Below, one piece after another: positions 48,908 to 57,541 of a DNA stretch of 64,000 nt (within the stretch, counting starts at the first letter, position 1; each line of letters opens with the position of its first letter). The stretch comes from Streptomyces sp. NBC_00568 (GTDB taxonomy: Bacteria > Actinomycetota > Actinomycetes > Streptomycetales > Streptomycetaceae), in NCBI RefSeq assembly GCF_026341855.1, contig NZ_JAPENW010000001.1, forward strand, positions 2,418,001 to 2,482,000, in the 5' to 3' direction. Below the pieces are notes generated by a model, which saw only the letters and a program-made list of their open reading frames with translations, did not search any database and was not told the DNA's origin. Made by a program: the position numbers and the translations under genes.

Positions 48908-48936
48908 CGAATAGCCAGCGCTGGAGCGAGTGTCAA
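48908..48936 (-). promoter_or_regulatory. SigA-type promoter candidate for the Tad operon
   Basis: On the minus strand TTGACA (48936-48931), a 17-base spacer and TATTCG (48913-48908). The -35 is perfect, the -10 is weak. Transcription would start near 48901, about 95 bases before the SAF gene. Confidence 0.5.
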
Positions 48937-49211
48937 GCCATGGCACCGTATCAGCCGCACATAAGCCCCTCAAGGCGCGCCAAGGCCCCTGAAGCGCACG
49001 CGACTCGACGTTATCGACGCGCAACGGAAGGCACTCGGTTCCCTGTTGAGCCCGGCGATCTCCCGGGCCGCCGAACTGTGCGGCAGCGAATCTCCCGCCG
49101 GCCCGCCCCCGACCACTCGTCACGGACTGTGCACGATGCCTGCACGAGTGGTTCACGGGCGAGACAGGAAGGGGTGTGCTTTCAGCCACACGGGGGACGG
49201 GCCGTGGCCGG
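48937..49211. other. Intergenic stretch between the Imm26 gene and the Tad operon promoter
   Basis: About 275 bases with no convincing gene. No clear terminator for the RHS-Imm26 unit was seen, apart from short GC-rich self-complementary pieces, so readthrough into the Tad operon (same strand) cannot be ruled out. Confidence 0.4.
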
Positions 49212-49727
49212 CTACGGCGTCCCGGGCGGCTTCGAGGAACCGCGCCCATACGCTCCGTGCACCGGACGGCCGGCGAGCGCCTCGTCCACCTCGTGCTCGA
49301 ACTGCTCGAACGTGGACAGGGCGAACCAACCGCACGGCTCCGTCCGATCGGCGATGATGCCGTCGTTCTCGTCCACATAGCCCTCGGTGCTGGCGTCGTA
49401 GAAACAGTGCTGCTTCAGAAGCTGTGAGCTGCCCGGTTCCTCGTGCGCGACGGTCCGGAAGTAGCCCTTCTGCCAGACCCAGTTCATCGTGAAGAACGGG
49501 GGCATCAACAGATGGTCCGGGGTCAGCGAGCCGAGGTCGGGCTGCGGATCGCCGGACGCGATGTCGTAGACGTAGGCGAGGATGCCGCCGGGGAACCTGC
49601 CCTGCGGCCCGCTCTCACCGATCTTGACGATCCTGCCGAATCGGTAGCTGGAGTCGTCCAGCTGGAGGACGAAGACGTCTCCCACCTCATGCCGACGACG
49701 CTGACCCTTCATCTTCTTCAACGGCAT
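49212..49727 (-). CDS. Imm26-family immunity protein
   Basis: A 171-residue cytosolic protein that should neutralise the toxin tip of the RHS protein encoded just upstream. The N-terminal part KKMKGQRRRHEVGDVFVLQL followed by DDSSYRFGRIVKIGES matches the Imm26 pattern (GDVF-x-L-x-L, then Y-x-FGR). The gene begins 33 bases after the RHS stop, with AAGGAGAG before ATG 49727, the standard toxin-immunity order. The pairing is inferred from position. Confidence 0.82.
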   Translation of the reverse strand: MPLKKMKGQRRRHEVGDVFVLQLDDSSYRFGRIVKIGESGPQGRFPGGILAYVYDIASGDPQPDLGSLTPDHLLMPPFFTMNWVWQKGYFRTVAHEEPGSSQLLKQHCFYDASTEGYVDENDGIIADRTEPCGWFALSTFEQFEHEVDEALAGRPVHGAYGRGSSKPPGTP

Positions 49728-49760
49728 TGAAGACTCTCCTTTTCCTTGAACCCCGCGGAT

Positions 49761-52700
49761 CTATGCGAGGAATATCCTGCCATAGCGCAAGGCCGTTCCG
49801 TATATGGAACGCTTGGGGGATATCGAGTTGATCTGCGGGATGGACACACCGTTCTTGATCCTGCTGAACCCGGAAGTCCGCACATCCTCAATAAGGCCCT
49901 GTTCAATCGCACGGGCCTGCCATTTCTTCAGACCGGTCGCTCCTCGCACCTCCTGCAGGCGCACGATTCCGTAGTTCTTCGCGATGTGCTGACGTTCTCG
50001 CCTGGTCATCTTGTTCGTGATCCCTGCATAAATCTTGTTTCCCTGCGCGTCCAGTCCGTGATAGACCGAATATCCCCCCTGATTGTTTCGCGCCTTCCAA
50101 AGTCTGAGGGCGATCACCTTGGCGCAGGGGGCCAGCCCCAGAGCGTCGAGCCAGGACAGAGGATTGCGCACGTACCCGTGCTGATTGTCCTCGGGCAGGA
50201 GTCCCAGCGGGTCCGGGGAGGTGTACTGGGCCGTCAGCGGATCGTAGTAGCGGTAGAAGTTGTAGTGCCAGCCGCTCTCGGCGTCGTGGTACTGGCCGGG
50301 AAACCGCAACGGGCAGTCCGTCTCGCCCGCATGCGTGCCCACATCCTGGCCCCACAAGGTGGTTCTGCTCCGCCACGATATTTCCCCCTCTTCGGAAATC
50401 AACTCCGCAGGGGTGCCGATGGCGTCGGTCACGATCGCATGGAAGCGCCGATCGTAATCATCCTGTTCCGGACCGGCGTCGGCCTGGAAAACAGGTTTAT
50501 GCGTTCCCGGTTCGTATTCCCAGGTACGCACTCCGCCGGACGGCAGAACCTCTTCCGTCAGAACTTCCCCATCCCAGACGAAAGAGAAATGTTCACCGCT
50601 CGTCCCGTCGCCGCATTCCTTCGATATGCGTCGACCCAGCGCGTCGTACCTGTAGCGCCAGTGGACTCCGTCGGGTGTGAACAGATCGGTGAGTCTGTTC
50701 TCCGGGCTCCACCGGTAGTTCCACACCTTGCGGATTCCGGAGAGTGTTCTCTTGATGCGGCGGACGACACGGCCCTGCCTGTCGTGCTCGTACGTCGATC
50801 CGCCCGCCCGGCGAACCAGCGTCCCGCTGGTCTCCCGTTCATCGACGAAACGGCCGTCCGGGCCCGACGCTTCCATTTCCGACACATTGCCGACCGCGTC
50901 GTAGGCGTAGCGCTCCTGCCGCTGTGGGCCCACCACGGACGTCACCCGGCCGACGGCGTCCAGCTGGAACCGGCGCGTTCCGGTGCCGAGTTCGTCGATG
51001 GCCGAGACATGGCCGCCTGATGTATAGGAGTAGCGACGCCGCTCGAGGGTCGCGACACCCGCCGGACCCTCGCCGTGGATCTCCTGGTCCTCCGGGAGAT
51101 CCGCTCGATTCCAGGATCTGGAGAGGACGGCCTGGGGCCCGAGTTGTCGGCGCACTTCTCGACCGCCGGCGTCGTACTCGAACCCGATGGCGTACCCCTG
51201 AGCCACGAGGCCGGTGGGGCGGTCCTCCGCGTCGTAGGTCCAGCGAGAGACCAGACCGGACGGCGTGACGCGCTCGGTCCGGCGGCCCAACGGGTCATAG
51301 GCGGACGTGACGGTGCGTCCGTTGACGGATTCCCGGACGATACGTCCCATGACATCACGCTGGAGCTCCACGTCGGCGTGGGCGTTCCGGGCTCGGACCA
51401 GCCGGCCCGTGGGGTCGTGCTGGAAGACGGAGACGCTGCCGTCGGAGGAGCGGTGCTCGACGGCGTTTCCCAACGCGTCGTAGACGTAGTCGAGGGTCTC
51501 GCCACTCTCGTTGGCCCGGCGGGTGACTTGACCGGCCTGGTCGTAGCGGTAGGTCTGTCCGGCGCCGTTGAAATCACGTTCGGCGACCAGTCGGCCGGCT
51601 TCGTCGAACTCATAGGTCCACGACCGCCCTTGCGGGTTGGTCACCCGCCGCAGCCGCTGCTCCGTGTCGTAGTCGAATCGGTAGACGGTTCCGTCGGGGT
51701 TCACCCGCGTCACCGGCAGATCGAACGAACCGATCTCGTGGCGCGTGATACCACCGGAGGAATCCTGATGGGCGATTTCGTTGCCCTCGGCGTCGTACTC
51801 CCAGGATTCGCGTGACCCGTCCGGGCCCTCCTCGAAAGCCGGTTGTCCCTCCGTCGTCCAGCCGATGCGGGTGATGTGTCCCGCGTGATCCTGGAGTTCC
51901 ACGACTCGTCCGAACGAGTCCCGCCTACAACTCGTTCTCCCGCCCAGCGAGTCCGTGAGCTCCAGAGGAAGTCCGGCCGCGTCGGTGGTGAGCGTGCGGG
52001 TGTGGCCGAGAGGATCCGTGTGCGTGGCGAGTCTGCCCCCCGGTTCATAGGTGTAGCGGGTCACCGAGCCCGACGGATCCACAGCCTCGACGAGATTCCC
52101 GTTGGCGTCGTAGCTCTGCCGCCACCTCGCTCCGTCCGGTTCCACCACGAGTACGGGGAGGCTCAGCTCCCCGTACTCGGTCGTGGTGACCGAGCCGTCC
52201 GGACGCCGGATTCCGGTGAGCAGACCGACCGTGCTGTAGTCGAACTCGGTGACGCGGCCCAGCGGATCGGTGAGCCGGAGGAGGTTGCCGTACCGATCCC
52301 ATTCCCGATGCGTCTCATGGCCCAGCGGGTCCGTCTCGACCACGGGCCGGTAGGACTCGTTGAACCGATACCGGGTTGCGTGTCCCTGCGAGTCCAGGGC
52401 CGTCGCCGTGCCGGTGGCGTCGTCGTACACGTAGGTGTAGTCGAGCATTCCACCCGTACCCCGTGAGGCGACGCACCGATCCATGCTGTCGTACGTGTAC
52501 CGGTACCAGGTGCCGATGCGATCGTCCCAGCCGGTGATGCGACGCCGGTCGTCGTACGTGAACTTGAGGGGGACGCCGGACGAGTTGCAGACCTCGGCGA
52601 GGTTCCCCCGGCCGTCGTAGGCGTAGCGCCTGAGCGTCGGCTGTTCGGGGTCACTGACCAGACGCAGCTCCGTGATGCGCCCGGCCTCGGAGGTCACACC

Positions 52701-54242
52701 GACGCGATAGCCACCGTGATGGGCCACCTCGACCGGCACTCCCGCGGCGTCGTACGTGATCTCGACGCGATTGCCGTTTCGGTCGCCGATGCCGACGAGC
52801 GGCAGTTCCGCGGACGCTCCGCCGGGCGACGCGGCGAATTCGAGGGTCTGGCCCGTCTCAGGCCGGTGGACGGCGATGCGTCCACCGCGGTTTCCGTCCC
52901 ATGCCATCGGCCATCGCGGCCCCTCGACCGGAAGAACGGGCACATCCTGCTCGGGGACCGGGTAATAGAGAACCATTCCGTCGTCATTGACAAATCGGAC
53001 TCCCGTGGCGTCGAGCAACAGGCGCTGGTCCAAGGTCGAGGACCAACTCGGCCCGAAGAAGCGGCCGGCTCGGTGGCCGGTGCGGTGGTGCCGTTCGAGG
53101 ACAAGAGGCAGCACGCCGGGCAGCGTCACATCGGTTTCCGACATCACCATCTGGCCCGTGGCCATGTCGATGGGATCGCCGCAGGTGAAGAGGTTCTTCA
53201 TCGGACGGCCCAGGTTCTTCACCCGCGGGCCCAGTCCCTTGAGCCCCATGGCCATACCCTTGAGGCCTACCTTGCCGAGGCCCTTCATCCCCTTGGCGAG
53301 CCCGCCGAGGGTGGTCAGGCCCTTCATGCCGGGTATGCAGTCCAACGCCGCGAAGGCCACATCCCATAGGGACGCCTGGCCTTTGGAATATTTGTAGAGC
53401 GTGTCGGCGAGGACGACCAGCGCGGCGATCAGCACGATCGCGCCGAGGATCGGCCCTCCAATGATCATCGCGATGATGCCCAGAACCGCGACGACGACCT
53501 TGCAGACCGTGACGATGGTGTCCCAGTTGTCGGAGAACCAGTCCCCGACCTCCTCCCACCACTTCCGATTGCGAATACCCGCATCCGAAGCCTCATCGAT
53601 CTTCGACTTCGCGTCCCGCGCCGCCTCCTCCCGCATCCTGCGGGCATCAGCCGCCATCTTCTTCGCCGCGTCCAACGCACTGTTCGCGCTCGTCACATCC
53701 GACTGAGCCGAGTCCTGCGCCGACTTCGCATGCTGCGCGTCCCGCGTCGCGGCCCGCACCTTCGCCTCGTCCGGCTTCTCCGCATCCTTGCTGCCGGTCG
53801 GATCGTCCTTGTACTTGTCCGCTTCCCTGTTGGCCTTCGTCACCCACGAATCGGCCGACGACAGACGGGACTTGGCGGAGGTCAGATCGGCCTGCGCCTC
53901 CCGCCCCTTGGCGAGCGCCTTGTCCGCCAACGCCTGGGCGCGCTCCAGCTTCGGCCAGTAGTCGGCGAGCGCGTCCCCCGCCATCTCGTACGACTTCTTC
54001 AGCTTCTTCAGCTGCTTCGGCACACCCGAGAACTCGTCCTGGAACGCCTTCGCCGACTTCCCCGCCCACCGCAGAACAGCGTCCTCGCCGGCCATCCCCT
54101 TGATCAGACGCAGCGCATCCGACACGTCATCGGCGAAATCATGCAGATTCTTGGACAGATGCCGCACCCGGTCCGGGTCGCCCGGCGTCGGATCCTTGTC
54201 CAGATCCAGGACATGCCAGTCCCCCGGCCGATTCCCCGCCAT
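49761..54242 (-). CDS. RHS-repeat polymorphic toxin, T7SS-type head, GIY-YIG-like tip
   Basis: A 1493-residue effector. Residues 1-240 are coiled coil beginning with DWHVLDLDKDPTPGDPDR and holding a WXG motif (LRWAGKSAKAF, 59-61), the head type of type VII substrates. A hydrophobic pair of segments spans about 243-283, then Gly/Lys-rich linker, a DUF6531-like start (CGDPIDMATGQMVMSETDVT, from about 354), many YD/RHS repeats, and the core end YYDPLTAQYTSPDPLGLLPE. The last ~120 residues carry YSVYHGLDAQGNKIYAGITN, MTRRERQH and ARAIEQGLIE, fitting a GIY-YIG nuclease (Tyr pair, Arg, Glu). It likely cuts nucleic acid in rivals. Confidence 0.92.
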   Translation of the reverse strand: MAGNRPGDWHVLDLDKDPTPGDPDRVRHLSKNLHDFADDVSDALRLIKGMAGEDAVLRWAGKSAKAFQDEFSGVPKQLKKLKKSYEMAGDALADYWPKLERAQALADKALAKGREAQADLTSAKSRLSSADSWVTKANREADKYKDDPTGSKDAEKPDEAKVRAATRDAQHAKSAQDSAQSDVTSANSALDAAKKMAADARRMREEAARDAKSKIDEASDAGIRNRKWWEEVGDWFSDNWDTIVTVCKVVVAVLGIIAMIIGGPILGAIVLIAALVVLADTLYKYSKGQASLWDVAFAALDCIPGMKGLTTLGGLAKGMKGLGKVGLKGMAMGLKGLGPRVKNLGRPMKNLFTCGDPIDMATGQMVMSETDVTLPGVLPLVLERHHRTGHRAGRFFGPSWSSTLDQRLLLDATGVRFVNDDGMVLYYPVPEQDVPVLPVEGPRWPMAWDGNRGGRIAVHRPETGQTLEFAASPGGASAELPLVGIGDRNGNRVEITYDAAGVPVEVAHHGGYRVGVTSEAGRITELRLVSDPEQPTLRRYAYDGRGNLAEVCNSSGVPLKFTYDDRRRITGWDDRIGTWYRYTYDSMDRCVASRGTGGMLDYTYVYDDATGTATALDSQGHATRYRFNESYRPVVETDPLGHETHREWDRYGNLLRLTDPLGRVTEFDYSTVGLLTGIRRPDGSVTTTEYGELSLPVLVVEPDGARWRQSYDANGNLVEAVDPSGSVTRYTYEPGGRLATHTDPLGHTRTLTTDAAGLPLELTDSLGGRTSCRRDSFGRVVELQDHAGHITRIGWTTEGQPAFEEGPDGSRESWEYDAEGNEIAHQDSSGGITRHEIGSFDLPVTRVNPDGTVYRFDYDTEQRLRRVTNPQGRSWTYEFDEAGRLVAERDFNGAGQTYRYDQAGQVTRRANESGETLDYVYDALGNAVEHRSSDGSVSVFQHDPTGRLVRARNAHADVELQRDVMGRIVRESVNGRTVTSAYDPLGRRTERVTPSGLVSRWTYDAEDRPTGLVAQGYAIGFEYDAGGREVRRQLGPQAVLSRSWNRADLPEDQEIHGEGPAGVATLERRRYSYTSGGHVSAIDELGTGTRRFQLDAVGRVTSVVGPQRQERYAYDAVGNVSEMEASGPDGRFVDERETSGTLVRRAGGSTYEHDRQGRVVRRIKRTLSGIRKVWNYRWSPENRLTDLFTPDGVHWRYRYDALGRRISKECGDGTSGEHFSFVWDGEVLTEEVLPSGGVRTWEYEPGTHKPVFQADAGPEQDDYDRRFHAIVTDAIGTPAELISEEGEISWRSRTTLWGQDVGTHAGETDCPLRFPGQYHDAESGWHYNFYRYYDPLTAQYTSPDPLGLLPEDNQHGYVRNPLSWLDALGLAPCAKVIALRLWKARNNQGGYSVYHGLDAQGNKIYAGITNKMTRRERQHIAKNYGIVRLQEVRGATGLKKWQARAIEQGLIEDVRTSGFSRIKNGVSIPQINSISPKRSIYGTALRYGRIFLA

Positions 54243-54395
54243 GCCGCAACCCCCGTGACAGCAACACCAATGGCAACACCAACAACAACGATCGTACGCA
54301 CAAGCGAAGTTACTGGGTGGGCGTGAGGCGAGGAAGGGGGACCACCGACGCCGGCGCCGCAGGGGGTCTAGTGGTCGGCGCCTGGTGATCGGCGC

Positions 54396-55046
54396 CTACT
54401 GATCGGCAAAACGGAACGTCGAGGTGATGGCGTCGAAGATGTCGAAGAAGGAGTCGGCAAGGTCGAGGACCTGGCTGCTGCCGGCGACCAGGGCGACCTT
54501 GCCCTCCTGGCCGGGCACGGGGATGAACGTCTGCATGAGCACCGCGCGGATCGTGCGCTGAAGGCTGTCGTCGGGTACGACGATGTCCTCGATGCCGTAC
54601 GTCCGCGCGGCGGGACCGACGCCGGGTATCTCGACGGTGGTCACCTTGCGCCAGGCGTCCCCCTCCTTCTTGGCCTCACGCACGGCGAGTTGGCCCGCGA
54701 TCGTCTGCGGGTCGGTGGAAAGGGGCTCGCCGGACTGCGAGCGGCCGCCGACGATCGAGACGGTGACCGAGCCGGTGATCGGGGTGTCACCGCCGAAGGA
54801 CTCCGCCATGCATCCGCAGTACAGCGCACCGGACTTCCAGGCGTCCGCCGAGGCCTTGCGCAGGAAGGCGGTGTAGGTGTCGCGGTACTGAGCCAACTCC
54901 GGTCGCTGCCCGATCCGTTCGCTCACCATCCGCCGGATCGAGTCGTCCCGCGACTCCGGCCGCACGTCGAACTCCCACCACGACTCGGGCACCTTGATGC
55001 GAAATCCGCCGCGCTCGACGGTGAGCGTCTCCATGTAGCGGGCCAT
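54396..55046 (-). CDS. DcrB/DUF1795-like protein, putative chaperone/adaptor for the RHS toxin
   Basis: A 216-residue protein without signal peptide. It opens with GGFRIKVPESWWEFDVRP and closes with KVALVAGSSQVLDLADSF, FDIFDAITSTFRF. The 'F-x-[LV]P-x2-W ... FDAI-x2-[ST]FR' frame is what I know from DcrB/DUF1795 and PsbP/Mog1-like folds, including EagR chaperones of T6SS Rhs effectors. It lies 153 bases upstream of the RHS gene on the same strand, giving chaperone-toxin-immunity order. Paralogues: 59862, 61731, 62335. GGGGGACA precedes ATG 55046. Fold and role are inference. Confidence 0.75.
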   Translation of the reverse strand: MARYMETLTVERGGFRIKVPESWWEFDVRPESRDDSIRRMVSERIGQRPELAQYRDTYTAFLRKASADAWKSGALYCGCMAESFGGDTPITGSVTVSIVGGRSQSGEPLSTDPQTIAGQLAVREAKKEGDAWRKVTTVEIPGVGPAARTYGIEDIVVPDDSLQRTIRAVLMQTFIPVPGQEGKVALVAGSSQVLDLADSFFDIFDAITSTFRFADQ

Positions 55047-55067
55047 GGTGTGTCCCCCGGGTTCGTC

Positions 55068-55118
55068 GTTCGTCCTGCTGTTCGCCCTGCCGTTCGGCCT
55101 GTTCGACCTGTTCGACTC
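55068..55118. repeat. Five tandem GTTCGNCCT-type repeats upstream of the RHS unit
   Basis: Copies begin at 55068, 55080, 55092, 55101 and 55110 (spacing 12, 12, 9, 9) with consensus GTTCG-N-CCT, the last copy degenerate. They start 22 bases upstream of the 54396 gene's ATG and could be regulator or mRNA-structure sites. Confidence 0.6.
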
Positions 55119-55495
55119 GGGTCAGCCTACGAGGTGGGGCGGTGCGGCCTCTGGTCCACCCGGGAGCCCGGGCCGTCCCGGCCGTGCGCGGACTGCTGCC
55201 GCACGGCACATGGCGTGCGGCGCGCGGGCTGCCGTCCGGCCTTGAACGTGCCTGCCGGACTTGTGAAGGTGCGGAACGCAAAGTCGGGGCGAGGCGTGGA
55301 GGTGGGCCCGGACGCGGGTGGGCGGATGTGGCCATGGACACGATCAGACGCCAGCAAGCCTCCATTTCGCACCGACTCCACCCCGTATGACCCCATCCAC
55401 AAGGGGGGTTCAGCCTGGCGAAACCAACAGGCCCACAGATACCGTCATTGCCCTTGACTGACTTCGCTCAACCGATGTCTCACGGGGAGTCCACT
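55119..55495. other. Divergent intergenic region of the toxin island
   Basis: About 375 bases between the two transcription units of the island. It must hold promoters in both directions. TTGACT at 55454 resembles a -35 but has no fitting -10; a TAGGCT on the minus strand near 55129 is a possible -10. I see no gene. Confidence 0.4.
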
Positions 55496-56149
55496 GTGAA
55501 GCGCCGCTCTTTGCCCGTTGCTGCCGCGTTCGCCACGACAACAGCCCTGCTGCTGACGGCCTGCGGCGGCGGGGGTGACAGTCCAAAGGACAACGACAAG
55601 ATCGCGGGGGCGGATCAGAACGAGACGGGTTCCGCATCGCCGAGCGCGAGCGCTTCGGACGACATCGACCGACCGGACATCACGCTGCCGAGCGACGTCA
55701 TCGACGACTTCCGGAACTGGAGGACGGGCGACACGACCAAGGACGCCGTCCTCGCCGACGCCGGTCGCGCTCAGACCGCCACCAACTACGCCATCGTCAA
55801 GGGGAACCCGGACGAGCCGGCTCTTGCCTACTACCGGCAGGGCGATGCGCTCGTCAGCGGGGCTCAGTGGGTCAAATCGTTCGTCGACGCCGGCATCACC
55901 TACACCGGCACTGTGCGGTACTTCGATCCCAAGGTCACGCTCTACGGCAGCGCTTCAGCCGGCGTCACGTTCTGTACCGACGAGAGCAAGGCGTTCAACA
56001 AGAACCGCAAGACCAAGAAGGTCGACAGAACGCCTGCGGACAACGATGCGTATGTCTACTACAACACGCACTTGAAGAAGGCCAAGGACGGCGTCTGGCA
56101 GACCACGGAACTCGTCTCCGACCGGGGGAACTCCAAGTGCACACCGTGA
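55496..56149 (+). CDS. Exported lipoprotein, unknown function
   Basis: A 217-residue lipoprotein: signal with lipobox LLLTAC-GGGG (Cys about 22), a charged Ser/Asp-rich spacer, then a domain DVIDDFRNWRTGDTTKDAVLADAG ending in a beta-rich part with one Cys pair (VTFCTDE, NSKCTP). The layout is that of small alpha+beta lipoproteins, with no catalytic motif. GTG 55496 follows GGGGAG. It is the first gene of the plus-strand unit and overlaps the next by four bases (GTGA), so the two proteins probably act together outside the cell. Confidence 0.82.
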   Translation: MKRRSLPVAAAFATTTALLLTACGGGGDSPKDNDKIAGADQNETGSASPSASASDDIDRPDITLPSDVIDDFRNWRTGDTTKDAVLADAGRAQTATNYAIVKGNPDEPALAYYRQGDALVSGAQWVKSFVDAGITYTGTVRYFDPKVTLYGSASAGVTFCTDESKAFNKNRKTKKVDRTPADNDAYVYYNTHLKKAKDGVWQTTELVSDRGNSKCTP

Positions 56150-57180
56150 GGAACCTCGGCAGAGGACTGATCACCGGCACCCTTGTCACTGCCTGCGTGT
56201 TCGTCTCCGGCCCGGCTTTCGCGACGCGCGGTCCAGGGGGTTCGGACGGCGACGTGAAGACGTCGACCAAACGGTCCGGGCACACCCTCGAATCACGCAT
56301 CACCTACACCGGCGGCACCGGCGGGCACGGGGGGACATCATCCGGCAACGTCACGCCGGTGGGAAACTGGACGCCGCCTGCCTGTTGGTACGAGCCCATC
56401 TCGGCGGGGGACTTCGAGAAGCAGGTCGAAGGCGACTACGACGAAGTCGTCAATGACCCCGAACAGCCCAACTACGCGAAGTCGGCCACGGGCCAGTTCC
56501 GGGACATCTACAAAGACGGCAAGTACAAGGACTACAACCTCGACAAGGCCGACGAGGGCAACTGGTGGGTATCCGTACAGAATCCGAATCGGCTGGACGA
56601 TCCCGATGCCTTCACCTGCAGCGAGCTGCCCTTCTGGGTCGAGAACGGCGAAACACCTCCGGTGCGGAACGCTGTCACCCCGCAGGTCCTGGCGGAGCTG
56701 GCGTACAACAGGATCACGCTCCCCGACACCGAGATCACCCTCGCCCCCGAGGACATCACCAAGGTCAACCTGCCGACCTGGGCCTGGCTCGACAAGGCGA
56801 CGTTCAAGAAGGTGTCCGTGACCGCGGCGCTCGATGTCGCCGGGCTCAACATCTCGGCGACGACCACCGCGAAGCCCGTCTCCCTCAGGCTGGAGCCGGG
56901 CACGAGCGACGCCGAGACCTATCCGGCCTCGGGAGAATGCCGGCTGAACGACGACGACTCGATCGGTGCGCCGTACGCCAAGGGCAAGGCAGGCGAGACA
57001 CCGCCGTGCGGGATCAAGTACCTGCGCTCGTCGGGCGACGGAACGTACAAGCTCCGGGCGACCATCACCTGGGAGATCGACTGGACCGGCACCAGTGGAA
57101 CCGGCGGCGACCTACCCGACGGCACCTTCGGAACGACCCAGGACATCACCGTCCAGGAGATCCAGTCCGTCAACCGATGA
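56146..57180 (+). CDS. Secreted protein, unknown function
   Basis: A 344-residue exported protein: signal peptide to about residue 27 (VSGPAFATRG), a Gly/Thr-rich linker, a Trp/Tyr-rich region with NWTPPACWYEP and DEGNWWVSV, and a C-terminal beta domain with LAYNRITLPDTEITLAPED, VNLPTWAWLD, and cysteines GECRLN and PPCGIKY likely forming disulfides. I do not know the family. Translationally coupled to the lipoprotein, and followed by the WXG-like gene after 57 bases, suggesting an outer component of the same type VII-linked system. Confidence 0.8.
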   Translation: MRNLGRGLITGTLVTACVFVSGPAFATRGPGGSDGDVKTSTKRSGHTLESRITYTGGTGGHGGTSSGNVTPVGNWTPPACWYEPISAGDFEKQVEGDYDEVVNDPEQPNYAKSATGQFRDIYKDGKYKDYNLDKADEGNWWVSVQNPNRLDDPDAFTCSELPFWVENGETPPVRNAVTPQVLAELAYNRITLPDTEITLAPEDITKVNLPTWAWLDKATFKKVSVTAALDVAGLNISATTTAKPVSLRLEPGTSDAETYPASGECRLNDDDSIGAPYAKGKAGETPPCGIKYLRSSGDGTYKLRATITWEIDWTGTSGTGGDLPDGTFGTTQDITVQEIQSVNR

Positions 57181-57237
57181 CCGCCGCCGGACCCGCGAGA
57201 CCCGGATCACCGACCACCCAGGGAGCCAGAGAACCGC

Positions 57238-57540
57238 ATGAGTGACCTTCGCCTCGAAGACACCATATTCGAGGACCTGAAGAAGACCTTTTCCGACATC
57301 AGCGACCGCATGGAAACGACTCGCCGCACCCTTCGTGGAACTGACGCCTCGGCCGTCGGTGAAAGCAAACTCGTCGAGGACGTACAGGACTTCGCAGATG
57401 ACTGGGGCTACGGCATCAAGCAGCTCGGCAAGCACACCCATGGCGCGGTCAAGATGATCAACAAGATTGGCGACTCCTTCAGCAAACTCGACCTGGACCT
57501 CGCCGAATCACTCAAAGCTGCGAAGCAGAAGGGCAAGTGA
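57238..57540 (+). CDS. WXG100-like small helical protein
   Basis: A 100-residue all-helical protein with the turn VQDFADDWGYGIKQLG (Trp56) between two helices. It is homologous to the 39741 protein (DF-x3-W-x2-G, then a long amphipathic helix). Such proteins pair with type VII (Esx/LXG) substrates as helical partners; here the putative substrate starts two bases after its stop. GGGAG precedes ATG 57238. Confidence 0.8.
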   Translation: MSDLRLEDTIFEDLKKTFSDISDRMETTRRTLRGTDASAVGESKLVEDVQDFADDWGYGIKQLGKHTHGAVKMINKIGDSFSKLDLDLAESLKAAKQKGK

Positions 57541-57541
57541 C

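Noticed and set aside
53401..54242. Mobile element or integration junction at the RHS gene head
   Set aside because: No transposase, integrase, terminal inverted repeats or tRNA target were seen anywhere in the window; the island shows no recognisable element ends.
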